Source of the DNA: Pseudomonas sp. HOU2
Lineage (GTDB): Bacteria; Pseudomonadota; Gammaproteobacteria; Pseudomonadales; Pseudomonadaceae
Length of the DNA: 64,000 nucleotides
NCBI RefSeq assembly: GCF_040729435.1
Contig: NZ_CP160398.1
Span: 3,596,001-3,660,000, forward strand
Direction of reading: 5' to 3'
The translations under genes and the position numbers were made by a program. This document shows positions 43,017 to 50,143 of this stretch, piece after piece (position 1 is the stretch's first letter; each line of letters opens with the position of its first letter). A model generated the notes under the pieces. That model saw only the letters and a program-made list of their open reading frames with translations. It was not told the DNA's origin and made no database searches.

Positions 43017-43685
43017 ATGATCCTTCACTACATCTACGATCCATTGTGCGGCTGGTGCTACGGCGCCAAACCGTTGGTGCAAGCGGCGCAGCAAGTGCTG
43101 CCGGTCGCGGCGCATGGGGGCGGAATGATGAGCGGCGCGAGCCGTCAGCGCGTTTCGCCGCAACTGCGTGATTACGTCATGCCCCACGACCGGCGCATCG
43201 CCGAATACACCGGGCAACCCTTTGGCGAGGCGTATTTCGAAGGTCTGCTGCGTGATCAATCGGCGGTTTTCGATTCGACGCCGCCGATCGCAGCGGTGAT
43301 GGCGGCAGAGTCCATCGACGGCCGTGGCCTGCAATTGCTTGGGCGTTTGCAAACGGCGCATTACGTTGAGGGACGGCGGATTGCCGATGAGTCCGTACTG
43401 TTCGAACTCGCCAGTGAGTTGGGCTACGCCGAGAACACCTTTGCGGTTGCGTTCAAATCCGTTGATACGACAGCGCATGTGAAAGCCAGCCGCGCACTCT
43501 TGGCGCAACTGGGCGGCCAGGGTTTCCCGACATTGGCGCTGGAGCAGGACGGGCAATTCACGCTGATCGACATCAGCCCATGGCTTGGCAAGCCGCAGGC
43601 TTTCGCCGCCTGGTTGAGGCAAGCGGTGGTCGCGGTTGAGCCGGGGCAATCCGCCGTGCAATGCGGTCTCGACGGCTGCGCGTAA
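43017..43685 (+). CDS. DsbA-family thiol oxidoreductase-like protein (cytoplasmic)
   Basis: The 222-residue product has a thioredoxin-type active site YDPLCGWCYGAKPL (about residues 7-20), the C-x-x-C form CGWC, and the cis-proline-like GGQGFPTLALEQDG (about residues 167-180). There is no signal peptide, so it should act in the cytoplasm, like FrnE/2-hydroxychromene-2-carboxylate isomerase relatives. Two further cysteines near the C terminus (QCGLDGCA) form a CxxxxC arrangement that could bind metal. It is divergent from the receptor gene. Confidence 0.82.
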   Translation: MILHYIYDPLCGWCYGAKPLVQAAQQVLPVAAHGGGMMSGASRQRVSPQLRDYVMPHDRRIAEYTGQPFGEAYFEGLLRDQSAVFDSTPPIAAVMAAESIDGRGLQLLGRLQTAHYVEGRRIADESVLFELASELGYAENTFAVAFKSVDTTAHVKASRALLAQLGGQGFPTLALEQDGQFTLIDISPWLGKPQAFAAWLRQAVVAVEPGQSAVQCGLDGCA

Positions 43686-43740
43686 TCGCACTGGATTCAC
43701 TGGCTGAGCGCATTTCCGAGCAATGCGCTATCGCAAAATT

Positions 43741-43816
43741 TACGATTCTTAGACGATTTTTACCTATTTAAAGACGATTCTTGAAATTGACACATTATTG
43801 AAGGCGCGGCTACGAT
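43741..43816 (+). promoter_or_regulatory. Sigma70 promoter with upstream ACGATT direct repeats for the porin leader
   Basis: TTGACA (43787-43792) and TACGAT (43811-43816) are separated by 18 bases. Upstream stand three direct repeats of ACGATT followed by C/T and TT, starting at about 43742, 43753 and 43773, that is 11 and 20 bases apart, one and two helical turns. This spacing is what one expects of a multimeric activator site. The regulator is unknown. Confidence 0.5.
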
Positions 43817-43822
43817 TCGGCC

Positions 43823-43899
43823 CAACGCCTGTGGCCAACCGCCATGACTCAAGAATAATGAGCAGGCCCGCCATGACTCAGTCGTGGGCGGGTCTTTTT
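43823..43899 (+). ncRNA. Candidate short leader RNA or sRNA ahead of the porin gene
   Basis: From the predicted start near 43823 the transcript would run about 77 nt to a strong Rho-independent terminator. No open frame with a ribosome site lies inside it. It contains two copies of CCGCCATGACTCA (about 43849 and 43869), the second forming part of the terminator stem. The RNA could act independently or be an attenuated leader of the porin gene that starts at 43982. I could not relate it to a known sRNA family. Confidence 0.4.
43865..43899 (+). terminator. Rho-independent terminator within the leader of the porin gene
   Basis: GGCCCGCCATGAC pairs with GTCGTGGGCGGGTC around TCA, with one bulged base, and is followed by TTTTT. 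It lies 83 bases upstream of the porin start, with no gene between 43685 and here. Confidence 0.82.
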
Positions 43900-43981
43900 G
43901 TTTCGGGGTGAAAAAAGAGTGCAATAGCGCCGTTTCAGCCGTTCGACACAGCGCGTTTCAACCCGTAATAAGGAAAACAAA

Positions 43982-45268
43982 ATGTTGAACAAGCGAATCA
44001 GTCTGATCGCACTGGGGATGTTGAGTGCTACACAGGCCATGGCTGACGGCCAGGCCGAGTCCAAGGGTTTTGTAGAAGACAGCAGTCTGAAAGTGCTGCT
44101 GCGCAATGCCTACATCAATCGTGATTACAAAGACGGCAACGCGGACAAATCCGAGTGGGGCCAGGCGGCCATCGGTACGTTCTCGTCCGGCTTCACCCAA
44201 GGCACCATCGGTGTCGGTGTCGATGCTTTCGGTCTGTACGCCCTGAACCTGGAACGCAGCGAAGATCGCAGCGGTGCCGGCGGCATCGACTTCTTCAAAC
44301 GTGGCGACAGCGGCAAACCGGCCAACGACCTGTCCAAAGGCGGCGCTGCGGTCAAATTCCGTCTGTCCAACACCGTGCTGACCTACGGTGACCAGATGCC
44401 GGCGCTGCCGGTGCTGAACTACGACAATTCGCGTCTGCTGCCGGAAAGCTATACCGGTACCTTGATCACTTCCAAAGAGATCAAAGGCTTGCAACTGGAC
44501 GCCGGTCGTTTCACCGCCGAGTCGCGCAAAAGCGCTGAAGGCCGTGACAGCGGTGGTCTGAAGGCGATCAACGTGTTGGGCGGTAGCTACCAGTTCACCG
44601 AACGATTCAAGGCGGCGCTGTACGCTTCCGACGTCGAGGACGTGCTGAAGAAGCAATACGTGAACGCCAACTACGTGTTCCCGATCGACAAGGATCAGTC
44701 CCTGACCCTGGACTTCAACGGCTACCGCACCAAGCTGGACGACTCCTACGTCCGCGAAAGTGGCGCTACCGGCGATGACAACAAGATCTGGAGCCTGGCA
44801 GCGACGTTCGCCACCGGCCCTCACTCCTTCACCGTGGCGCACCAGCGCTCCACTGGCGACAGCAACCTGGGCTACGCCTACGGCGGCTATCAGAAAGAGC
44901 AAGGTCGTGTCGGTGACGGTGGCAACACTATCTACCTGGCCAACTCCTACTGGTCGGACTTCAACGCTGAAGACGAGCGCAGCTGGCAGTTGGGCTACGG
45001 CCTGGACTTCGGCGCATTTGGCGTACCGGGTCTGAGCTACAACTTCGCTTACGTGCGTGGCGACAACATCACCACATCCACCAGCGAAGGCGGCACCGAG
45101 CGCGAGATCTTCAACCAGGTCAAATACGTCGTACAAAGCGGTCCGGCTAAAGATCTGAGCGTGAAATTGCGCAGCTCGATCCTGCGTGTGTCGCAGAAAT
45201 CCAGCGAGTACAACGTCAGCGGCAACGAGCTGCGGGTATTCGTGGACTACCCGATCAACATCTTCTGA
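43982..45268 (+). CDS. OprD-family outer-membrane porin (OprE-like)
   Basis: The 428-residue product starts with a signal peptide (MLNKRISLIALGML, cleavage after QAMA near residue 20) and then shows the OprD-family layout: GFVEDSSLKVLLRNAYINRD at the mature N terminus, the constriction-loop region FRLSNTVLTYGDQMPALPVL, DSRLLPESYTG-like segment NYDNSRLLPESYTGT, and a C terminus ending in the aromatic VDYPINIF. Members take up amino acids or small aromatic/organic acids; the substrate here is unknown. In P. aeruginosa oprE lies close to aguA, as this gene does here. AAGGA precedes the ATG, and a terminator follows. Confidence 0.9.
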   Translation: MLNKRISLIALGMLSATQAMADGQAESKGFVEDSSLKVLLRNAYINRDYKDGNADKSEWGQAAIGTFSSGFTQGTIGVGVDAFGLYALNLERSEDRSGAGGIDFFKRGDSGKPANDLSKGGAAVKFRLSNTVLTYGDQMPALPVLNYDNSRLLPESYTGTLITSKEIKGLQLDAGRFTAESRKSAEGRDSGGLKAINVLGGSYQFTERFKAALYASDVEDVLKKQYVNANYVFPIDKDQSLTLDFNGYRTKLDDSYVRESGATGDDNKIWSLAATFATGPHSFTVAHQRSTGDSNLGYAYGGYQKEQGRVGDGGNTIYLANSYWSDFNAEDERSWQLGYGLDFGAFGVPGLSYNFAYVRGDNITTSTSEGGTEREIFNQVKYVVQSGPAKDLSVKLRSSILRVSQKSSEYNVSGNELRVFVDYPINIF

Positions 45269-45295
45269 TGAACGATCCGGTGTAAGAAACATGAG

Positions 45296-45325
45296 AAAAC
45301 CCCGACTGACCTCGGGGTTTTTTTT
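45296..45325 (+). terminator. Rho-independent terminator of the porin gene
   Basis: AAAACCCCGA and TCGGGGTTTT pair around CTGACC and run into TTTT, 28 bases behind the porin stop. Confidence 0.92.
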
Positions 45326-45500
45326 CGAGGTCTTTTGTGCAAAAACCGTAAAAAACCCGTGTTTTTGTCATGTAAAAGTTGTTTTAACGCGTCTTCAACT
45401 ACCGTTTCAAACAGGGCTTTAAATGCCTGAAATTCTTTCTCATGGACGCAAATTCTCCACCTAATAGATTAGGCCGCTCAACGCAGCGGAGAATTTGGTA

Positions 45501-46247
45501 ATGATCGTTTTGAACAGAGAAGTGGGCGAATCGCTACGGCGCGACAAATATGTCAACGTCCAGGGTGGTGACTTCAATCTCTACGGTCATTTTGCCGACT
45601 TCGTCAGACTGACCAAAAGTTGGGAAAACATGGAGCCTGACAGTTACTACGGTCAGGCCGAAGCCGGCATGCGTTACCGTCGTTACAGCGACTTTGAGTA
45701 CAACCCGAAAACACGTGAATTGAAGCAACTCGAGCATCGCGCGTACGTGCAGTCGAAAGAGAACAACGCCTACGTGGGCGGTGTTGTGCGGCACTTTCAG
45801 GACTTCTCTGATGAAGTGATCACTTCGCCGGTGATGCGCAGCCTGATCGACACCGATTTTGAAGTGTACAAAAGCGTGCTGCCGGAAGAATTGCACGATG
45901 AAATCTGGCAATGCCAGATTCATCAGATCCGCATCGAGATCAAACCCGGCAAGCAGCTGGAAATCACTCCGGAAGGGATTCACTGCGACGGTTATCCGTT
46001 CAGCGGCGTGCACTTCTGGGGGCGCAATAATGTCGAGGGTGCGGAGAGTCGTCTTTACGATATCCACGAGCATCAATTGGCGTCGACCACCTACCAGGAA
46101 ATTCTCGACACCACCTACTTCCTTGATCGCGATATGCGCCACTACGTAACCCCGGCCCGCAATACGCACACTCATGCGATGGCGTACCGGCAGATTCTGG
46201 CGATTTCCTTCTCGCGGCCCGGGACCGCTTTCGACATTGTTCGCTAA
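45501..46247 (+). CDS. 2-oxoglutarate/Fe(II)-dependent dioxygenase of the PF10014 (amino-acid hydroxylase) type
   Basis: The 248-residue product fits the PF10014 family, which includes bacterial L-isoleucine 4-hydroxylase. The iron-binding H-x-D is visible as GIHCDGYPFSGVHFWG (about residues 160-175), and a distal histidine followed by an arginine for 2-oxoglutarate in HTHAMAYRQILAISF near the C terminus. GGAG lies 9 nt before the ATG, and a TTG two codons earlier lies inside that site. The gene opens a cluster with an acetyltransferase and AzlCD exporter, all in one direction with overlaps. Hydroxylation of a free branched-chain or related amino acid is a family-based inference; the substrate is unknown. 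Confidence 0.82.
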   Translation: MIVLNREVGESLRRDKYVNVQGGDFNLYGHFADFVRLTKSWENMEPDSYYGQAEAGMRYRRYSDFEYNPKTRELKQLEHRAYVQSKENNAYVGGVVRHFQDFSDEVITSPVMRSLIDTDFEVYKSVLPEELHDEIWQCQIHQIRIEIKPGKQLEITPEGIHCDGYPFSGVHFWGRNNVEGAESRLYDIHEHQLASTTYQEILDTTYFLDRDMRHYVTPARNTHTHAMAYRQILAISFSRPGTAFDIVR

Positions 46248-46704
46248 TCAGATCACCCCAATCGATGGCGTCGAGTGCTCGACGCCGGTGGTGCTGCGAC
46301 GCGCCACCGCCAAGGACGCGCAGCGCATGGAGCGCTTCTTCCGGCAGTTCGACGAAGTGTCGTTCTGTGAGTGGCAGGACGCCAAATGCCTGCGCGGTGT
46401 ATTGATCCAGAAGACCACCACGGCCTATCTGGCCTTCGACGTCGAAGGCGAAATCGTCGGTGCGGTGCTCGGCGGCATGCTAGGCAGCCGCGGCACCATC
46501 AACCACTTGGCGGTCAGCCCGCGCTATCGCAGCCAGGGCGTCGGTCAGCGGCTGGTGGAAGCGGCGTCGTCCGACATGAAGCGGGTCGGTGTATTACGGA
46601 TGTTTCTGTTCGTCGACGATGCTAACCTCGCGGGCAAGCGATTCTGGACTGCCCAGGGTTTTTGCGAACCCCACGGCGAGCGGACATTTGAGAGGGATCT
46701 ATGA
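46237..46704 (+). CDS. GNAT-family N-acetyltransferase
   Basis: The product, about 155 residues, is a single GNAT domain with VVLRRATAKDAQRMERFFRQ at the start, the acetyl-CoA-binding motif A as INHLAVSPRYRSQGVGQRLV and a FWTAQGF motif B. I choose a TTG start overlapping the dioxygenase gene by 11 nt; there is no in-frame ATG before 46327, so the start is uncertain. The stop overlaps azlC by 4 nt. In this context it may acetylate the hydroxylated amino acid or protect the cell from it, but that is inference from position only. Confidence 0.75.
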   Translation: MFANQITPIDGVECSTPVVLRRATAKDAQRMERFFRQFDEVSFCEWQDAKCLRGVLIQKTTTAYLAFDVEGEIVGAVLGGMLGSRGTINHLAVSPRYRSQGVGQRLVEAASSDMKRVGVLRMFLFVDDANLAGKRFWTAQGFCEPHGERTFERDL

Positions 46705-47417
46705 ATGAAACGTCCGGCAGTGCGCCGCTGATGGCTGCCCATCAGCCATCGCGCACGTTTGCCGAAGCCAGCCCGGTGGTGGCCGGTTATTTCACGGTGT
46801 CGTTCGTGTTCGGGCTGATGGCGGTCAACGCCGGGCTGCCGATGTGGCTGCCGGTGGCGATGTGTCTGTTCGTCTACGCCGGTGCTTCGCAATTCGCTGC
46901 GCTGGCGCTGATCTCCAGCGGCGCTTCGCTGACCACCATCGTGCTGACCACGTTTCTGATCAACGCGCGGCACATGCTGATGTCGGTGTACATGGCCAAA
47001 GCCCTGCGCGCACTGGGGCTGAGCCGCATGGAGCGCTGGGCTTACGCGGGTGGGCTGACCGACGAATCCTTCGCGTTTCACAGCGTCAAACTGGGCACCG
47101 GCGCGCCGGTCAACATCCGTTACCTGATCGGCTTCAACCTGTTCTGCCACACCTCGTGGGTGCTGGGCGGATTGCTGGGCGCTGTCTGCGCGCAATATGC
47201 ATCGCACCTGATCAAATATCAGCTCGACTACGCACTGACCGCGATGATGCTCTACGTGCTGGTGTCGCTGTGCAACACCCGCAACAAACTCATCGCCGCT
47301 GCGGCAGCCGTGGCCTGCATGGGCGCGCTGAGCCTGGTCGGCACTTCGCCCTTCAACGTATTCATCGCCACGTTTGTGGGCTGCGGAGTGGGTGTATGCC
47401 TGACCAAACGTTCCTGA
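46701..47417 (+). CDS. azlC: AzlC-family branched-chain amino-acid exporter, large subunit
   Basis: The 238-residue membrane protein has about six hydrophobic segments and AzlC family signatures: VAGYFTVSFVFGLMAVNAG (about residues 28-46), FVYAGASQFAALALIS, FLINARHMLMSVYMAK, and YAGGLTDESFAFH. AzlC and AzlD together form an exporter for branched-chain amino acids and analogues in other bacteria. Its start overlaps the acetyltransferase stop (ATGA), and azlD starts inside its 3' end. Here it probably exports the product of the dioxygenase/acetyltransferase. Confidence 0.88.
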   Translation: MNETSGSAPLMAAHQPSRTFAEASPVVAGYFTVSFVFGLMAVNAGLPMWLPVAMCLFVYAGASQFAALALISSGASLTTIVLTTFLINARHMLMSVYMAKALRALGLSRMERWAYAGGLTDESFAFHSVKLGTGAPVNIRYLIGFNLFCHTSWVLGGLLGAVCAQYASHLIKYQLDYALTAMMLYVLVSLCNTRNKLIAAAAAVACMGALSLVGTSPFNVFIATFVGCGVGVCLTKRS

Positions 47418-47713
47418 TTCTGGTGGTGGCGCTGATGATGGCCGTGACCTTCCTGCCACGCGCGTTGCCGCTGCAAGTCAATACCGAGCACTGGCCGCCG
47501 TTCGTTGCGCGGGCGCTGGAGTACCTGCCGGTGGCGATCGTCGCTGCGATCAGCCTGACACCCTTGTTGATCAAGGATCAGCACATACAGCTCGATCGCC
47601 CGGAATTTTATGCAGCCATTCCGACGTTGCTATGTGCGTATTTCAGCAAAAACCTCTTTCTCAGTGTGGCGGTTGGGACGGCTGCGTACATTGCGCTCGG
47701 CTCGTTCATGTAG
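47396..47713 (+). CDS. azlD: AzlD-family branched-chain amino-acid exporter, small subunit
   Basis: The 105-residue product has three to four hydrophobic segments (FLILVVALMMAVTFLPRALP at residues 5-24; EYLPVAIVAAISLTPLL; LFLSVAVGTAAYIALGSF) and the AzlD family pattern TFLPRALPL near the N terminus. It begins 22 nt before the azlC stop in another frame, so the two subunits are coupled. Its last 84 bases overlap the end of the convergent LysR-type regulator gene, an unusual amount for a Pseudomonas genome. Confidence 0.88.
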   Translation: MPDQTFLILVVALMMAVTFLPRALPLQVNTEHWPPFVARALEYLPVAIVAAISLTPLLIKDQHIQLDRPEFYAAIPTLLCAYFSKNLFLSVAVGTAAYIALGSFM

Positions 47714-48556
47714 CGGCAGGTCGACCACGTCATTCAGGGCCTGGCCCGACAAGTTCGGATTGTTCACCGCCAGACGCACTTCGAGGAAATCCTCGAATCC
47801 GGGGAAAATCGTCAGGCCGTTCTTTTGCGCGGCCTCACGAGAAACCATACCCACTGCGTCCATCTGCGTGATCAACGACAGCGTCAGGGTTTCGCTGCAG
47901 GAATAGACCATGCGTTGACCGTTCTCGTGATTGCCCAGTCCGGCGTCGAGAAAACGCAGGAAGCTGTGGGAATACGGACAATCTTCCGCAGGACGCACCT
48001 GAAACTTGTTGCCCAGCAACGTCAGTGGATCGTTTTCCTGCCCGCAATGGGCACCGACCACCTGCACCTGCACATCCGGCAGGACGATACTCGGCAAACC
48101 CGGCCGCTGCGGGCCGATCAGCACCGCGAGGTCAAAGTCTTCGTTCTTCAGCTTGCTGAGGTTCTCCATCGACTCGGCATAGCTGAATTCCATCTGGTAA
48201 TCGGGAAACACCTCGATCAGGCGTCCGATCATTCGCCGGTTGAAGTCAGACGACAACGTGTTGTTCAACGCGACCTTCAACGTGCGCTGGCCCGGCACCT
48301 TGAGCGCCTCGACCTTTTCTTCCATCTGTCGCGTGGCAATCAGCACTTTGTCCATGTAAGGCGTCAGCTCCGTGCCTTGCGGCGTCAGCGTCAGCCCTTT
48401 GTTGGAACGTCGAAACAAGCGGAAACCGAACTGCTCTTCGACCTTGTTCAACTGCGCGGCCAGGGCCTGCACAGTCAGGCACGAATGCTCGGCTGCGGCC
48501 GACAACGAGCCGGTCTGCACGATGCGCATGAGGTTGCGTAAGGTTCTGCTATCCAT
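47630..48556 (-). CDS. LysR-family transcriptional regulator next to azlCD
   Basis: The 308-residue product has an N-terminal winged HTH (MDSRTLRNLMRIVQTGSLSA, then LTVQALAAQLNKVEEQFGF and LTLTPQGTEL) and a periplasmic-binding-protein-like effector domain. It is convergent with the dioxygenase-azlCD operon and its C-terminal tail (about 28 residues, basic, HERAERNVRSRPNRHTEKE) is encoded antisense to the end of azlD. That tail may be a stop-loss extension. It is the likely regulator of the cluster by position, though LysR regulators are more often divergent from their targets. Confidence 0.85.
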   Translation of the reverse strand: MDSRTLRNLMRIVQTGSLSAAAEHSCLTVQALAAQLNKVEEQFGFRLFRRSNKGLTLTPQGTELTPYMDKVLIATRQMEEKVEALKVPGQRTLKVALNNTLSSDFNRRMIGRLIEVFPDYQMEFSYAESMENLSKLKNEDFDLAVLIGPQRPGLPSIVLPDVQVQVVGAHCGQENDPLTLLGNKFQVRPAEDCPYSHSFLRFLDAGLGNHENGQRMVYSCSETLTLSLITQMDAVGMVSREAAQKNGLTIFPGFEDFLEVRLAVNNPNLSGQALNDVVDLPLHERAERNVRSRPNRHTEKEVFAEIRT

Positions 48557-48893
48557 GGGTAATGCCCTCTGAAGTGGGCTGGGTATTGTTGTTTACGAGA
48601 CGGCCGATCCGGCGTCATATGCCGGCTATATTCCAGCACCTGAGCATAGTTGTCGCGGGTTTAGTAGCGAATTGATGTCCCCGCCGATGGCTGGAAGCTG
48701 ACACAGGATCGGGATTTTTGATGACGTGGGGGTGATTGGGGTCAAGAAAAGTGCGTGGTTTTGATGCGTGGGGCAATTTTTTTCGAAGAGAAACAGCTTA
48801 CATCTTCCGGGGTTTATGCCTTCGTTATGCGCAGATAGGTCTCAGGCAAAGTAACGATTCAGCTGATAGCCCTACCTTGTAAAAGGAGTTGAA
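48557..48893. other. Intergenic region upstream of the toxin-antitoxin island
   Basis: This 337-base stretch holds the promoter of the LysR gene on its left. I see no open frame with a ribosome site and no strong hairpin. The AT content rises toward 48770-48890, marking the left border of the accessory island. Confidence 0.4.
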
Positions 48894-48998
48894 ATGGCTG
48901 CCTGGCATGCGAGTCATGGCGGTAGAGAACCACCTATCAACTTCGCGTTGACCGACGAAGATCCCTCCGACCACAATGCAGAGGTAGCGCTTATGTAG
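48894..48998 (+). CDS. Possible 34-residue small protein ahead of relB
   Basis: A frame of 34 codons (MAAWHASHGGREPPINFALT, then DEDPSDHNAEVALM) starts behind a very strong ribosome site, AAAAGGAG with 5 nt to the ATG, and ends 27 bases before the antitoxin gene. The start context GTTGAAATGGCTGC is similar to that of the following gene (ATTGAAATGGCTGC), so one may have arisen by duplication of the other. It could be a leader peptide, a small member of the operon, or chance. Confidence 0.4.
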   Translation: MAAWHASHGGREPPINFALTDEDPSDHNAEVALM

Positions 48999-49025
48999 CT
49001 ACAAAATCACGATGAGGTAATTGAA

Positions 49026-49316
49026 ATGGCTGCACTACTGAAAACTACCGATGTGCGCTGCCGAATTGATGAGGATTTGAAAGCGCGTGCCACTGAAGTC
49101 TTGAACGCTTGCGGGCTGAGCATTAGCGACGCCATGCGACTTTTCCTGCGGCAGGTTGTTGCCACTCAGGGGCTTCCCTTCGAGGTGCGGGTTCCATCAG
49201 AGAAAACGGCCCGCGCAATGATGGAAGCACGAGAAATCCGTCAGCGTTTCGACTCGATAGACGACATGCTGAGGACTGCTGATGGCGAGACCGGAGAAAA
49301 CACAAAAACGCGCTGA
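49026..49316 (+). CDS. RelB/DinJ-family antitoxin
   Basis: The 96-residue product begins with a ribbon-helix-helix DNA-binding region (VRCRIDEDLKARATEVLNAC and GLSISDAMRLFLRQVV, about residues 10-45) typical of RelB/DinJ, followed by the acidic, flexible toxin-binding tail (EVRVPSEKTARAMMEAR). It neutralises the YafQ-type toxin encoded downstream with a 35-nt overlap and should repress its own promoter. The last 12 residues fall in the overlap and are not conserved-looking. The nearest upstream feature is the small frame at 48894. Confidence 0.85.
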   Translation: MAALLKTTDVRCRIDEDLKARATEVLNACGLSISDAMRLFLRQVVATQGLPFEVRVPSEKTARAMMEAREIRQRFDSIDDMLRTADGETGENTKTR

Positions 49317-49596
49317 TCGGCCTAAACAGTGTGCGCAGACTTCTGAATTCAAGAAGTCTTGGGATCGTTATAACCGCGCCGGAAGGCGAGACATGAACGA
49401 CGTCCGGAAGGTGATGGCGATGTTGTTCTTGGGGCAGCAATTACCGGCAGAATATCTGGATCATGCGCTGACTGGAGATTGGTCTGGATTCCGCGAGTGT
49501 CATATCGGTGGCGATTTTCTGATGATTTACGAGAACACGCGCCCAGACCTGATCACATTTGTGGATCTAGGGAGCCATTCAGAATTGTTCAAATAG
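49282..49596 (+). CDS. YafQ-family mRNA interferase toxin
   Basis: The 104-residue product shows the YafQ core: TSEFKKSWDRYNRAGRRDMN near residue 20, LPAEYLDHALTGDWSGFREC with the catalytic-region histidine, HIGGDFLMIYENTRPD and the terminal FVDLGSHSELF. YafQ toxins cleave mRNA in the ribosome. The start lies inside relB; the first 18 residues (basic, KTQKRADRPKQ) exceed the usual length, so an internal start is possible, although no ATG is available before residue 38. Confidence 0.85.
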   Translation: MARPEKTQKRADRPKQCAQTSEFKKSWDRYNRAGRRDMNDVRKVMAMLFLGQQLPAEYLDHALTGDWSGFRECHIGGDFLMIYENTRPDLITFVDLGSHSELFK

Positions 49597-49698
49597 CGCA
49601 GAAATACATAAGCGGGCTTAACTCCGGCTTCTGTGCTTTTGGTCGTTACGATTGTTCGTTTGTGTATAAAAACTCTAAAAAAATACAGTTATGTACTA

Positions 49699-49713
49699 GT
49701 CTTCAGTTAAGAC
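49699..49713. promoter_or_regulatory. GTCTT-N5-AAGAC inverted repeat before the Xre-type antitoxin gene
   Basis: A perfect 5-base dyad lies 19 bases before the start of the antitoxin gene, between a T/A-rich promoter-like stretch and the ribosome site CAGGAGG. It is a plausible autoregulatory operator of the Xre/RES operon. The 49597-49732 gap has no other feature. Confidence 0.35.
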
Positions 49714-49732
49714 AAAATATCAGGAGGCGTCT

Positions 49733-50143
49733 ATGCCTACCTCATCCCCAGCCCTCACCCCGCGTGAACAACTCGACGTCCCCGAAGCCGGGCGCGTCGC
49801 GCTGAAGTTCTTCTTCAACCTCATGGAGCGCTGGGGTTGCAACGCCGAGCAGCAGCGCACGCTGTTGGGTGGCGTCGGCAACACCACGTTTTACAAATAC
49901 AAACACCTGCCGCCGAACATTCGCTTGCCACACGACACGCTAGAGCGAATCTCGTATCTGATGGGTATTCACAAGGCCTTGAGCATCATCTTCAGCAACA
50001 GCCGCGAGCGCGCTTATACGTGGGTCAGCAGCCCCAACACGGCTGCGCCATTCAATGGTCGAACGGCGCTGGATTACATGCTGGCGGGGAGGGTGGTCGA
50101 CATCGCCGATGTGCGCCGCTACCTCGACGGGGTGCGCGGTTGA
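49733..50143 (+). CDS. Xre/MbcA/ParS-type antitoxin of a RES system
   Basis: The 136-residue product has an N-terminal Xre-like helical region (VALKFFFNLMERWGCNAEQQ) and the C-terminal MbcA/ParS/Xre toxin-binding domain (ERISYLMGIHKALSIIFSNS, then APFNGRTALDYMLAGRVVDI and RRYLDG). This pairing with a RES-domain toxin is well established. AGGAGG precedes the ATG. The stop overlaps the toxin start (TTGA). Antitoxin-first order and 4-nt overlap are typical. Confidence 0.88.
   Translation: MPTSSPALTPREQLDVPEAGRVALKFFFNLMERWGCNAEQQRTLLGGVGNTTFYKYKHLPPNIRLPHDTLERISYLMGIHKALSIIFSNSRERAYTWVSSPNTAAPFNGRTALDYMLAGRVVDIADVRRYLDGVRG

Noticed and set aside
43958..45292. 444-codon minus-strand frame opposite the porin gene
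   Set aside because: Antisense shadow; it also runs through the porin leader and terminator region.
49837..50139. N-terminal extension of the RES toxin through the antitoxin gene
   Set aside because: It overlaps the antitoxin in another frame; the TTG at 50140 gives the normal RES length and the usual 4-nt overlap.
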